64,000 bases of DNA from Paludisphaera borealis. GTDB taxonomy: Bacteria > Planctomycetota > Planctomycetia > Isosphaerales > Isosphaeraceae. Positions 18,782 to 28,012 of the stretch are shown piece by piece. Below the pieces are notes generated by a model, which made no database searches, had not been told where the DNA came from, and saw only the letters and a list, made by a program, of their open reading frames with translations. Location: contig NZ_CP019082.1 of assembly GCF_001956985.1 (NCBI RefSeq), positions 3,100,001 to 3,164,000 on the forward strand. The letters are read 5' to 3'. The position numbers and the translations under genes were made by a program. Positions within the stretch are counted from its first letter, which is position 1. The number at the start of each line of letters is the position of its first letter.

Positions 18782-18825
18782 CCTGAACGAGCCGCCCCGG
18801 GCCACGAGCGGAAGTTGGAGACTCC

Positions 18826-19629
18826 GTGTACGAAGAGCACTACGGACTGGAGCACCGACCGTTCGGGGAGACCGTCAGCCCGGGGTCGTACGTCGCGCTG
18901 CCGACCCGCGACGCCGCGTCGCGCCGGCTCCGCTACGGCCTCGAACACGGCCTGGGGCCCGCCCTGCTCTACGGACCTTCCGGATCGGGGAAGACGCTGT
19001 TGACGCGCCGGCTCGCGCTCGAGATGGGCGTGCCGACGGTCCATCTGACGTTTCCCGCCATGCCGGCCGTCGATCTCTTGACGTTGCTCGCTGAAGGTCT
19101 CGGCGCGTCGGTCCTCGAAGTCCCGACGATGTCGGCCGTCCTCCGCCGGCTCCGCGAGGCGCTTTCCGATCATGCGTCGCGAGGCGTCCGACCGCTGCTG
19201 ATCGTCGACGAGGCCCAGGCGATCCACGAGCCCGCCGCCTTCGAGGTCCTTCGGCTCCTGCTCAACTTCAACACCCACGGCACGCCCGACCTGTCGCTGC
19301 TGCTGGCCGGGACGACCGAACTGCTCCTCCAGGCCCCCGCCGCCCTTCTCGACCGGTTGACCGCCCGCAGCCTGCTCGCGCCTTTGACCGAGGCCGAATC
19401 GGCGACGTACATCGAGGGCCGGCTGTCGGCCGCCGGCGCGCGCGAGCCGCTGTTCGCGTCTGACGCCCTCGCCGACCTTCACCTCGCCGCCCTCGGCGTC
19501 CCCCGCCGCCTCAACCATCTCGCCGACCTGTCGCTCCTGATCGCTTACGCCGAGAGCCGGCCCCAGGTCGACCCCCGCATCGTCGCGATCGCCGCTCGGG
19601 AGTTCCACTGCGACCCCCTGGCGGCCTGA
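18826..19629 (+). CDS. ExeA/GspA-family AAA ATPase
   Basis: This 267-aa protein starts with GTG at 18826, giving MYEEHYGLEHRPFGETVSP, the typical ExeA start (xYxxxFGLxxxPF), so the start is well supported. Walker A is GPSGSGKTLLTRR, Walker B is PLLIVDEAQAI, and LLLAGTTELLLQ carries sensor 1. Family members drive envelope machines such as secretin assembly (ExeA), MSHA pili (MshM) or PEP-CTERM/exopolysaccharide export. Here the neighbour is a CpsD-like ATPase, so a role in exopolysaccharide secretion is the best inference. There is no peptidoglycan-binding C-terminal domain as in ExeA itself. Confidence 0.87.
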   Translation: MYEEHYGLEHRPFGETVSPGSYVALPTRDAASRRLRYGLEHGLGPALLYGPSGSGKTLLTRRLALEMGVPTVHLTFPAMPAVDLLTLLAEGLGASVLEVPTMSAVLRRLREALSDHASRGVRPLLIVDEAQAIHEPAAFEVLRLLLNFNTHGTPDLSLLLAGTTELLLQAPAALLDRLTARSLLAPLTEAESATYIEGRLSAAGAREPLFASDALADLHLAALGVPRRLNHLADLSLLIAYAESRPQVDPRIVAIAAREFHCDPLAA

Positions 19630-19656
19630 TACGATGCAATCACGAAGAACCCTGAC

Positions 19657-19674
19657 AGCCGGCGACGGCTTTTC
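19657..19674 (+). terminator. weak terminator-like hairpin after the ExeA-like gene
   Basis: A 5-bp stem with a GCGA tetraloop (AGCCG-GCGA-CGGCT) is followed by a short T-rich stretch, 28 bases after the stop. The short stem makes this a tentative call. Confidence 0.3.
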
Positions 19675-19786
19675 GGCTTTCTGGTAAAGTCGGGCTCTCA
19701 CGCGGCACGGACGCTGCGTAATACGTGATAGACACGTCGGGACGCCGTGCGAGGCTCGCCGAGAATACGCGACCAGGAGCGCAGGG

Positions 19787-21727
19787 ATGGATCGAACAAA
19801 TTCCAGGGGACAGAGCGCGCGGATCGTCGGTCGAAGGCTCATCGGCCCGTCGCTCCTGGCCCTCGCCTGGCTCGCCGGACTCGCGACTTTGCGGGCGACG
19901 GCCCAGAACGCCGGGGCCGATCCCGATGGCGGCGTTCAGGTTCTGACGCGTGGGCCGGTGCACGAGGCATTCGCGGTCCCCGTCATGAACGATCCCAAGG
20001 CGGGCCTGGTCATCCCCAAGTCGCCCCCCGCGCCGGTCGAGGAAATGCCCCCTGACGAGAAACCGAGCGGCCCGAACGTGCAGTGGATGTCGGGCTACTG
20101 GAGCTGGGACGACGCCCGCAACGACTTCATCTGGATCAGCGGAATCTGGCGCGAGCCTCCCCCGGGCCGGCAGTGGGTCCCCGGCTACTGGAACCAGGTG
20201 GCGGGCGGATTCCAGTGGATTCCCGGTGCCTGGATTCCCGTCGGTCCTCAGAGAGCGGCGGGCATTCAGGCCGGCTCAGCCCTGGCGCAAGGGCAGGCCG
20301 AGTACCTCCCCGCGCCCCCTGCCAGCCTGGAACTCGGCCCTAACAGTCCGTCTCCCTCGGCCGACGTTTTCTGGAGCCCCGGCTGCTGGTACTGGCAGCA
20401 GACCCGCTACGTCTGGCGGCCCGGCTTCTGGGCAGCCGTTCAACCGACGTGGGTCTGGGTCCCCGCGCACTACGTCTGGACCCCCGGCGGCTGCCTGTTC
20501 GTCGAAGGCTACTGGGACCTTCCGCTGGCCGACCGCGGAATGCTCTTCGCGCCCGTCTATTACGCCCAGCCGGTCTACCTTCAACCGGCCTACGTCTACA
20601 CGCCGACGATCACCATCGCCACGCCGGGCCTGGTCGCGAACCTGTTCGTCCAGCCCAGCTACAACCATTACTGCTTCGGCGACTACTACGACCAGCGGTT
20701 TCTGACCGCCGGAATCTTCCCGTGGTTCTCGCTCACCTACACCTCGGGTCCGCGTCCGCCGGCGTACTACGACCCGTTGTTCACGTTTTACGCCTCGGTC
20801 AACGTGCGCCGGGACCCTGGCTGGGCCGCGCACTGCCGCGAAGACTACAACCTCCGCCGCGACAACATCGCCATGCGGCCTCCGCGCACGTACATCGAGC
20901 AAACGCGGATCGTCCAGAACAACATCAACATCACGAACAACGTCACCGTCATCAATCGAGGCCGACCGGGCGGCACCAACCCGGTGATCGGCCGGCCGAT
21001 CTCGCAGGTCGCCGCGCGGCAGGCCGAGTTCGGGAACGCGCGGATGGAGCGATTGAACGCCGAATCGCGACGGCAATGGCAAGCGCGGTCGCAGCAGATG
21101 TCCGAATTCCGCGCGCAGCGAGCCGGTCTCGAGCGCAAGGAAGGGCCCCCGCCGAACGGCGAGCGGACGGCCCAGGCGCAGCCGCGTCCGCGCCCGTTCA
21201 CGATGCCGAACTCCCCCGTCGCGGCCCCGCTCCACGACCATGCTTCGGCCGGTCAGAATCTCGGCCCGCAGAGGCGTCCCCAGCATCAAGCGTCCACCGC
21301 CGGCCCGGCACAGCCCGCAATTCCCCGCCATCTGGATCAAGCCCAGGCGGCCAGCCCGGCGCGCCCTCCGCACGCGGATCGTCCCGGCCCCGCGCAGCCG
21401 AGAATCGCCCACCAGGACGCCCGCCCCGCCGTCCGAAACGCTCAGCAGCAGCCACCTCACGCATCGTCGCCGAAGCCCGATGCGCCTCGCCACGCCACCC
21501 AGGCGGATGCGGCTGGGCCCAACCTGCACGCACCGCCTCAATACACCCATCGCCAACCGCCGCCCTTGCCTCGTCCCACGGCGGCGGCGGCCGCCGCGCG
21601 GCGCGAGGCACCCCGGGCCGCCCCCGCTCCGCGTCCCGTTCCCGCCGTCCGACCCGCGCCTCCTCGTCCTGGAGAAGCCGCCGCCGCCGCGCGCCGCGAG
21701 CGTCTCCAGAACGAGAAAAAACCGTGA
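19787..21727 (+). CDS. exported WxPGxW/YxWxPG-repeat protein
   Basis: This 646-aa protein has a signal peptide (about residues 14-40: RRLIGPSLLALAWLAGLATLRATAQ). Residues about 95-260 carry many aromatic repeats of the type VQWMSGYWSW, RQWVPGYWNQ, FQWIPGAW, VWRPGFW, VWVPAHYVWTPGG, as in the YXWGXW/BcpO-related repeat family. A Tyr/Pro-rich part (260-370) follows, then an Asn-rich INITNNVTVINRG. The C-terminal 230 residues are low-complexity Pro/Ala/His/Gln. The ATG at 19787 has GGAG about 10 bases upstream. Comparable proteins are common in planctomycetes and of unknown function; a cell-surface or outer-membrane role is inferred only from the signal peptide and composition. Confidence 0.8.
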   Translation: MDRTNSRGQSARIVGRRLIGPSLLALAWLAGLATLRATAQNAGADPDGGVQVLTRGPVHEAFAVPVMNDPKAGLVIPKSPPAPVEEMPPDEKPSGPNVQWMSGYWSWDDARNDFIWISGIWREPPPGRQWVPGYWNQVAGGFQWIPGAWIPVGPQRAAGIQAGSALAQGQAEYLPAPPASLELGPNSPSPSADVFWSPGCWYWQQTRYVWRPGFWAAVQPTWVWVPAHYVWTPGGCLFVEGYWDLPLADRGMLFAPVYYAQPVYLQPAYVYTPTITIATPGLVANLFVQPSYNHYCFGDYYDQRFLTAGIFPWFSLTYTSGPRPPAYYDPLFTFYASVNVRRDPGWAAHCREDYNLRRDNIAMRPPRTYIEQTRIVQNNINITNNVTVINRGRPGGTNPVIGRPISQVAARQAEFGNARMERLNAESRRQWQARSQQMSEFRAQRAGLERKEGPPPNGERTAQAQPRPRPFTMPNSPVAAPLHDHASAGQNLGPQRRPQHQASTAGPAQPAIPRHLDQAQAASPARPPHADRPGPAQPRIAHQDARPAVRNAQQQPPHASSPKPDAPRHATQADAAGPNLHAPPQYTHRQPPPLPRPTAAAAAARREAPRAAPAPRPVPAVRPAPPRPGEAAAAARRERLQNEKKP

Positions 21728-21913
21728 TCATCCCCGACGAACGGTGCCCCACCTGGCCGTGATCGTCCGCCCGTCCTGTTCCCAGCTAGTGCCCATCTGG
21801 ATATCATCAAAGACCTCCGCCCCCCGGTCGACCACGATCCGGTCGGCGGTCATGACGATCGCGATCCAGGGGAGAGGAGTGGACGGGTTCAGGACGCCCC
21901 GTCCTTTGCTGGG

Positions 21914-24556
21914 ATGCCCACGATCGACCCGACGGCTGAATCCGGGAACGCGCTGGGGCTCTTGTCGAGTCCGGTCCGGCGATGGTTCTCATCGGCCTTT
22001 CCAAGCGGGCCGACCCCCGCGCAGGCGGCGGCCTGGCCGCTCATCGCCGAGGGGGAGCACGTCCTCCTCGTCTCGCCGACCGGGACCGGCAAGACGCTCG
22101 CGGGATTCCTGGCGATCGTCGACCGGCTCTTGCGCGATCATGCGGCGGGCGAGCTGAAACCCGGACCGCGATGCGTTTACATCTCACCGCTGCGGAGCCT
22201 CGGCTACGACATCGAGCGCAACCTGGCGATCCCGCTCGCCGGACTTCAGGCGGCGCTGGGCCTGGCCGAAAGCCCCGTGCAGGTGGGAGTTCGGACGGGG
22301 GACACGTCGGCCTACGACCGCCGCAAGCTCCGCGATCATCCGCCGCACATCCTGATCACCACGCCCGAGAGCCTGTCGCTCCTGTTGAGCCAGGCGAGTT
22401 GGCGCGACCGCTGGCGAGGGGTCGAGCACATCATCGTGGACGAGGTTCACGCGCTGGTTCCCACCAAGCGAGGCAGCGACCTGGCCGTCTCACTTGAACG
22501 CCTGGTCGACGCCTCGGCCCACGCCCCCCAGCGCATCGGGCTGTCGGCGACCTGCCGTCCCCCCGACCCCGTGGCCCGGTTCCTGGTCGGGCCGTCGCGA
22601 TCGTGTCGCGTGGTGGAAGTTCCCCGCCCCGCCGATTCGCCGAAGTTGGAGCTGGAAGTCGATTCGCTGCTCCGTCCCGGCGAGGGTCCGCATCGCGGAC
22701 TGACATATCGCCGCTTGCTCAAGCGATTGCGCCGCGCGATCGACGCTCATCGCACGACGGTCGTGTTCGCCAACACCCGGCCGATGACCGAGCGGATCAC
22801 CCACGACCTCCGCCATCAGTCTCCCGGCCGCGACCAGCGCGGCGAGGAACCGTGTTACGACCGCGAAACGGCCATCGCCGCGCACCACTCGGCCCTCGAC
22901 GCCGGCCGACGCCGCGAGGTCGAGGCGATGCTCAAGGCGGGCCAGCTCCGGGCCGTGGTGACGAGCACGAGTCTTGAACTCGGCGTCGACATCGGGACGG
23001 CCGACCTGGCGGTCCAGATCGGGCTGCCCGGCGGCGTCGCCCGCTGCTTGCAGCGGATCGGCCGATCGGGACACCGCGTCGGTGCTGCGCCGCGCGGCGT
23101 GATCGTGGCGGCCACCGCATCGGAAGTCGCCGGCGCGGCCGTCACCGCACGGGCCGGGCGCGCCGGAGCGATCGAGCCCCTCGCGATGATCGAATCGCCG
23201 CTCGACGTCGTCTGCCAGCAGCTGCTCGGGATGGCCTGCGCGGAAGAGACGTTCGTCGAGTCGGCCTTCGCGCTGTTCCGCAAGGCCGGGCCGACGGCGA
23301 ATCTCGACCGTGACGACTTCCAGTCTTGCCTCGACTTCCTGGCCGGCGACCTTGCGAGCCCCGCCGGCGCGTTCGAGCCCGAGCCCGGCGCGAACCCGCG
23401 CTGGACGTCGCCTCGCATCTGGAAGCACGACGGCTGGTTCGGCGTCCGCAGCCGGCGCGTCCAGCGCTGGTTATGGACGAACATCGGCACCATCACATCG
23501 GAGGAGTCCGTATCGGTCGTGGCCGACGGCAAGGCGCTGGGGACGATCGAAGGCCAGTACGCCGAGCGGCTGTCGGCTGGCGACCGCTTCGTGCTCGACG
23601 GCCGGACGCTCGAATTCCGACGGCTCGACGGCCTGATGCTCCACGCCCGCGTCGTCGGCGGCGAGGCCGGGGCGCTCCCCGTCTGGCACAGCGACCGCCA
23701 GGCGCTGTCGTCGGAGCTGGCCGCCGAGCTGGCCGAGTTCCGGGCCGAAGCCTCTCGAAAGTCGGTGGGCGAAGGCCCCGAGGCGGTTCGCGACTGGCTG
23801 GCCGAGGCCCTCGAACTCAAGCCCGGCGTTGCGGCGGTCGTCGCTGAGTTGATCGAGGCCCAGGACCGCTACAGCGAGACGCCCGACGTGAACGCCCTGC
23901 TCGTCGAGGAGTTCCCCTCGGAGCACGAGCCCGGCCTGACCTACGCGTTCCACGCGCCGCTCAACCGCGCCGCGTGCGAGGCCCTGGGCCGGGCGTTCGC
24001 GGCCCGCCTGGGACGCCGGTTCGGCCGCGACCTCGCGCTTCAGGCCGCCGATCTCGGCTGGTCGATCCGATTGCCGGAGGACGCGCGGATCGGTGACGAG
24101 GACCTCGAAGCGTTGACGGCGATGGACGGCCTGGCCGACGACGTGCTCGAAGGGGTCGACCGGGGCGATCTCGCGGCCCGTCGGTTCCGCCACGTCGCGG
24201 CCACGGCGCTGATGGTCTTGCGCAATCCCGAGCGGGGCAAGCGCGTGCGGGTCGGCGGGCTGCTCTGGGTCAGCTCGCGACTCTATCCGCTGGTGAAGGC
24301 CGCCTGCCCGAACCATCCCTTGCTCCGCGAGACGAGGCGCGAGGTGCTCCGCGACATCCTCGACGTCGACGCCGCCGCGCGCTGGCTGGCGACGAAGCCG
24401 ACGCTCCGGCTGCGTCGACTCTCGGCGCCGTCGCCGTTCACCCTGGCCTGGATCGCCCCCGGGGCCGACGAGCCGCTCCACTTCGATACCCCGGCCGACG
24501 CGCTGCGGCGGCTCCACGCGCGAATGACGGCCTCGGCCACGGGAGACACGCCGTGA
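21914..24556 (+). CDS. Lhr-type, ligase-associated DEXH-box helicase
   Basis: This superfamily 2 helicase of 880 aa matches the Lhr-core/ligase-associated DEXH-box group in size. Motifs in order: SPTGTGKTLAGF (motif I), ISPLRSL (Ia), LITTPESLSLLLSQ (Ib), VDEVHALVPTKRG (II, DEVH), GLSATCRPPDPVARFLVG (III), VVFANTRPMTERI (IV), STSLELGVDIG (V) and QRIGRSGHRVG (VI). The C-terminal 400 residues are the winged-helix and Lhr core domains. Such helicases translocate 3'-5' on ssDNA and sit in repair operons with a ligase, a nuclease and PdeM. Here the pdeM-type gene follows with a 4-base GTGA overlap, so translation is coupled. No ligase or exonuclease gene is adjacent. Confidence 0.92.
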   Translation: MPTIDPTAESGNALGLLSSPVRRWFSSAFPSGPTPAQAAAWPLIAEGEHVLLVSPTGTGKTLAGFLAIVDRLLRDHAAGELKPGPRCVYISPLRSLGYDIERNLAIPLAGLQAALGLAESPVQVGVRTGDTSAYDRRKLRDHPPHILITTPESLSLLLSQASWRDRWRGVEHIIVDEVHALVPTKRGSDLAVSLERLVDASAHAPQRIGLSATCRPPDPVARFLVGPSRSCRVVEVPRPADSPKLELEVDSLLRPGEGPHRGLTYRRLLKRLRRAIDAHRTTVVFANTRPMTERITHDLRHQSPGRDQRGEEPCYDRETAIAAHHSALDAGRRREVEAMLKAGQLRAVVTSTSLELGVDIGTADLAVQIGLPGGVARCLQRIGRSGHRVGAAPRGVIVAATASEVAGAAVTARAGRAGAIEPLAMIESPLDVVCQQLLGMACAEETFVESAFALFRKAGPTANLDRDDFQSCLDFLAGDLASPAGAFEPEPGANPRWTSPRIWKHDGWFGVRSRRVQRWLWTNIGTITSEESVSVVADGKALGTIEGQYAERLSAGDRFVLDGRTLEFRRLDGLMLHARVVGGEAGALPVWHSDRQALSSELAAELAEFRAEASRKSVGEGPEAVRDWLAEALELKPGVAAVVAELIEAQDRYSETPDVNALLVEEFPSEHEPGLTYAFHAPLNRAACEALGRAFAARLGRRFGRDLALQAADLGWSIRLPEDARIGDEDLEALTAMDGLADDVLEGVDRGDLAARRFRHVAATALMVLRNPERGKRVRVGGLLWVSSRLYPLVKAACPNHPLLRETRREVLRDILDVDAAARWLATKPTLRLRRLSAPSPFTLAWIAPGADEPLHFDTPADALRRLHARMTASATGDTP

Positions 24557-25308
24557 CCACGAGCGCGTCGCCGTGCCATGCGCACGAAGGCTGGCTGCTC
24601 ACGCCCGAGGCCGCGGCGATCCGGCCGGAGGAGGCGACCGCCGTCGTCGCCGACGTCCATCTCGGCTACGAGTGGGCGCGAGGGAACGCCGGCGACTGTG
24701 TCCCGGCTCATTCGCTGGCCGAGACTGTCGATCGGCTGGGGCGGCTGCTCGCACGGGCTGAAATCAGCAGGCTCGTCGTGGCCGGCGACCTCGTCGAATC
24801 GGCGCGTCCGTGCGCGCGGACGGCGGCCGACGTCTTCCGCCTGAACGACTGGCTGCGCGAGCGCGGGGTGGAACTCGTCGTGGTTCCGGGAAATCACGAC
24901 CGCAGCCTCTTCTGGATGTGCGCGCGGCGGCCGAAGTCGGCCGCGCCCGGGCCGATCGTAGCTCCCGCCGAGCTGACAGTCTCCGGCTGGACGATCTGTC
25001 ACGGCCATCAACCGTCGCGGGGCGACCGCGTCGTCATGGGACATCATCACCCAGCGCTCGTCGTCGACCGCTTCGCCGCGCCGTGTTTCCTGGTCGGCTC
25101 CCGGCTCATGATCCTGCCCGCGTTCTCGCCGAACGCGGCCGGTTTGAACGTCGCGACGGCGAAGGGGGCGAAACCGTGGCTGAGCCACGATCTGACGTGC
25201 GTGGCGAGTGCGGGCGTCGAACTGCTCGATTTCGGCCCGCTCTCGACGCTGGCGGCCCGGATCGGAGGAAGGTCGCCAGCCCCCGCCCCGCGTCCCCGCA
25301 TCGCTTAG
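24553..25308 (+). CDS. pdeM: ligase-associated metallophosphoesterase (PdeM-like)
   Basis: This 251-aa calcineurin-like phosphoesterase starts with GTG inside the helicase stop (GTGA overlap). The metal-ligand motifs are VVADVHLGYEWARG (D-x-H), LVVAGDLVESAR (GD), VVVPGNHDR (GNHD), ICHGHQPS (GH) and VVMGHHHPAL (GHxH). These five blocks, with the short length, match the YkuE/PdeM subgroup called ligase-associated DNA damage response endonuclease. Pairing with the Lhr-type helicase is the standard gene context. The stop overlaps the convergent lipoprotein gene by four bases (TTAG shared). Confidence 0.9.
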   Translation: MTTSASPCHAHEGWLLTPEAAAIRPEEATAVVADVHLGYEWARGNAGDCVPAHSLAETVDRLGRLLARAEISRLVVAGDLVESARPCARTAADVFRLNDWLRERGVELVVVPGNHDRSLFWMCARRPKSAAPGPIVAPAELTVSGWTICHGHQPSRGDRVVMGHHHPALVVDRFAAPCFLVGSRLMILPAFSPNAAGLNVATAKGAKPWLSHDLTCVASAGVELLDFGPLSTLAARIGGRSPAPAPRPRIA

Positions 25309-25523
25309 CGAGGCGGCATCATCGGCGACAGATCGCCGACATGATCCTTTTGTTTTTTGGAGCCCTTGGCGGCAAACGGGTTGGGTCGCTCGGGCCCCGG
25401 CGGCGGCAGGTCCTTCGCGAGAGCCGGATCAATCTCGGTCTTGTGGGGCAGATCGTCAGCACACCCCGAGAAAAGAGCGGGAAGGACGAATACGACCGCG
25501 TAGCACAATTTGGGGATGCGCAT
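25305..25523 (-). CDS. small lipoprotein
   Basis: The ATG at 25523 (GAGG upstream) gives a 72-aa protein beginning MRIPKLCYAVVFVLPALFSGC. LFSGC is a lipobox, so mature processing would begin at Cys21. The remaining 50 residues are polar and Pro-rich with no known domain. It follows the DUF1559 gene by 106 bases on the same strand, the common planctomycete arrangement of a pilin-like DUF1559 gene and a small lipoprotein gene. The function is unknown. Confidence 0.75.
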   Translation of the reverse strand: MRIPKLCYAVVFVLPALFSGCADDLPHKTEIDPALAKDLPPPGPERPNPFAAKGSKKQKDHVGDLSPMMPPR

Positions 25524-25629
25524 CGACGAATCCTCGGATGGGGTCAAAACTGCCGCCCGCCCGAGCGGCGCTCGATCGGGCGAGACGGCGATTCGAATGA
25601 GACATCACGAAGCCGAGTTGGTCCTTCGA

Positions 25630-26742
25630 TCAGAACGCATCGGCGCTGACGACCTCGCCGGAGGCTCGCGTGCCGATGGCCCACCAGGCAGGAAGGCTGA
25701 CCGAATTCTTGATGAACCTGACTGATCCGTCGGCCATGCCCATATTGACGCCGCCGGAGTGGTTGCTGCTCGGGGGCACCGAGGCCGCGGGGCCGCCCCA
25801 GTACGTGTTGTCGGTGGCGCAGGCGATGCTGTTCGGGGCACCGAAGTGCGTGTAGCCGTTGATCGCCGAGTAAGCGGGATACGCCTTGATCCAACTCAAC
25901 CCCGCGATGCTCGAGGTCGCCGTGGTCGTCGCTGGGATGCTATTGCAACCGGCGATGAAGGCGAGGGCCGCCGTCTGGCTCCCCGTATCGTGGCTCGCCG
26001 TCGTGGTGGGGTTGAACATCCCCCGCTTGCCGGAGATCGATCCCGGCGTCATCTGATTCAGCATGCTGGAGCTGACGCCGACGCCGTAAAGCTTCTCGCT
26101 GAAGAGCGCGGTGTTCGAGGTCCCGTCCGTGGCCGACGCGAAACTGACCGGCCCCCCGCGACCGTAGGTGCCGCCCAGCACCGCCTGGACCCCTGCGTCC
26201 GTCGGAATGATCATCCCGGTGAACGTGGCGATCACGCCGGGACCGCCGAGGTTCCCATAGTAGTTCATGGTCGCAAACGTCCCGTCAGGGTGCTGTTGCA
26301 GGCTTTCGGAGGGGCAGAGGAGCGTCGCGACCTGGGCTCTTCCCACCGTCGAATTGGCCCAACCGCCGCCGGCCGTGCAGGCGGCGTCGTAGTCGGCGCC
26401 GCCGGTCGTGAACGCGAAGTTGAACGCGTTGAACAACGGCATCTGCTCCATCCCGGGCATCAGGCCGATCGGCCAGGAGAGCGTCCAGCCGCAGCTCGTG
26501 CCCGAGGCGCTGGGGTACATATCGGCCAAAGGAAAACATTGGTTCTGATCAGCATAATTATGAACCGCCAAGCCCAACTGCTTGAGGTTGTTTACGCACT
26601 GAGACCGGCGGGCGGCCTCGCGCGCGGCCTGCACCGCCGGTAAGAGGAGTGCGATTAAAACGGCGATGATGGCGATCACCACGAGGAGCTCGATCAGCGT
26701 GAAACCTGACCGCGCTCGGCTCAATCGTTGTCCGGAGGGCAT
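25630..26742 (-). CDS. DUF1559 prepilin-like protein with H-X9-DG motif
   Basis: This 370-aa protein has the type IV prepilin leader and helix [37 protein letters not shown], with processing expected at G12/F13 by a prepilin peptidase. The body is the planctomycete DUF1559 domain ([17 protein letters not shown], Gly/Ser-rich beta region). The C-terminus has [18 protein letters not shown], which fits H-X9-DG exactly. This family is hugely expanded in planctomycetes; a pseudopilin or envelope role is inferred from the leader only. It may form a unit with the lipoprotein at 25305-25523. Confidence 0.93.
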   Translation of the reverse strand: MPSGQRLSRARSGFTLIELLVVIAIIAVLIALLLPAVQAAREAARRSQCVNNLKQLGLAVHNYADQNQCFPLADMYPSASGTSCGWTLSWPIGLMPGMEQMPLFNAFNFAFTTGGADYDAACTAGGGWANSTVGRAQVATLLCPSESLQQHPDGTFATMNYYGNLGGPGVIATFTGMIIPTDAGVQAVLGGTYGRGGPVSFASATDGTSNTALFSEKLYGVGVSSSMLNQMTPGSISGKRGMFNPTTTASHDTGSQTAALAFIAGCNSIPATTTATSSIAGLSWIKAYPAYSAINGYTHFGAPNSIACATDNTYWGGPAASVPPSSNHSGGVNMGMADGSVRFIKNSVSLPAWWAIGTRASGEVVSADAF

Positions 26743-27440
26743 GCATTGGCTCCGATTAGGAGGAGGGATGGACGGCCGGCGGGGAGAAGGAGGGAGAGCC
26801 GGAAGAATGAGCAGGCCGGCCGCTCGTCTCGGGACGTCTGCCGATAGTCTCGGATCGTCGCCGAAGCAAACGTGCCAGGGCAGACGAAGACATTAAGACT
26901 AAATCGTGAAGATTTCAAGAGGGCCCTCGGTCCGAGAGGAGCAAATCGACCGGATCGTCCACGCGTGGTTGAAGTTGAATTGAAGAGGAACGGCGGCCGA
27001 CGCCCTCCCCACGACTAGCTTTCTCGGGTAGACGCGGACCACCGAAGGGATCGGGTGCAGGCCGGTCCCCTTCAGGTCGACCTCCAGGCCGTGGTCGACG
27101 GCGACCTCGAAGGCCCTGAGGTTCGCGGCCGCAATCCATTGCATCGAGCGGGCTTCCGGATTTATCCTGACAGGGAGCAGCGGCCGGCTCGTTCACGATG
27201 TACAACTCGAATTTCCGCCGGGCCGTTGAGAGCTCTACCTGAGCCGATCGGCGACGGGCGTTGTTCGGTGACGGCTCCTTGCCGCGACCGCCGGGTCGAC
27301 GAATCTCGCCTGCTCGATTTCCGCGTGGGTCGGCTTGCCGATCGTGCACTAGAGTTAGGACACGACTCATCTCGTAAACTGTCAGGTCCAGATGCAAGCG
27401 CACGGGGACGGCGGGAAGCTCGCCCGCTCGGAGCGACCTC
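26743..27440. other. 700-base region without a supported gene
   Basis: No convincing gene is present. A minus-strand open frame at 26899-27144 (81 aa, MQWIAAANLRAFEVAVDHG...) has better amino-acid composition than most chance frames and could be a remnant or a small protein. It has no clear ribosome binding site and no recognisable domain. The A+T-richer stretch just upstream of 26742 probably carries the DUF1559 promoter. Confidence 0.4.
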
Positions 27441-27929
27441 ATGAAAATCAAGACTGGTGGAATCGGACGCTCGTGGAACCTCGCCAGCCGGCTCGCGGCC
27501 GTCGGCGTCGTCGGACTCGTCTCGACGGGTTGTCAATTCAGTGAGGAAGATACGAAGCAGGTCCGTGGGAAGGTCAGCTACCACGGCGAACCGGTTCGAG
27601 GCGGATCCGTCTTCCTCCTTCCGGAATCGGGCATGTCCGGGGCGTGGGGGGCGGGAGTCATCCGCGACGACGGCAGCTTCGTCGTCGAGTCGGCTCGCAG
27701 CGCCGTTCCACTCGCGGCCGGCACTTATGGGGTGACGTTCACCCGAGCCAACGATGGTAAGCCCTCGAACGACGAACGTCTCCCAAACGAGGGGACGACC
27801 CTGAAGAGCTCAGCCGCCGCCGCTCACAAGAACGACATCCCCGAGAAGTACCTCGACTTCGCCCATCCGGTCTTCTCGATCAACCTCGGCGACATGCCGA
27901 TCCAGGTCGAGATCACGCTCCGGGACTGA
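27441..27929 (+). CDS. lipoprotein with carboxypeptidase-regulatory-like (transthyretin-type) domain
   Basis: This 162-aa protein has a lipoprotein signal (RLAAVGVVGLVSTGC, lipobox LVSTGC). Then comes VRGKVSYHGEPVRGGSVFLLPE...DDGSFVVESARSAVPLAAGTYGVTFT, the beta-sandwich pattern of carboxypeptidase-regulatory-like domains. Such short lipoproteins accompany DUF1559 genes throughout planctomycetes, which is the case here, although the DUF1559 gene is on the other strand. It is probably a periplasm- or outer-membrane-anchored structural protein. Confidence 0.8.
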   Translation: MKIKTGGIGRSWNLASRLAAVGVVGLVSTGCQFSEEDTKQVRGKVSYHGEPVRGGSVFLLPESGMSGAWGAGVIRDDGSFVVESARSAVPLAAGTYGVTFTRANDGKPSNDERLPNEGTTLKSSAAAAHKNDIPEKYLDFAHPVFSINLGDMPIQVEITLRD

Positions 27930-27943
27930 TCCCGGGCACGAAC

Positions 27944-27982
27944 GAAAAACGGCGAGCCCTCCGATTCGTCGAGGGGCTCGCC
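27944..27982 (-). terminator. intrinsic terminator of the YTV-repeat gene
   Basis: A 9-bp perfect stem (27951-27959 with 27974-27982) is followed on the minus strand by GTTTTTC. It lies about 30 bases after the minus-strand stop at 28013. The stem also lies just past the plus-strand lipoprotein gene and could slow that transcript as well, though no T-run follows on the plus strand. Confidence 0.75.
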
Positions 27983-28012
27983 GCGATGGTCTGATTATGC
28001 GTTTGCGATCGA

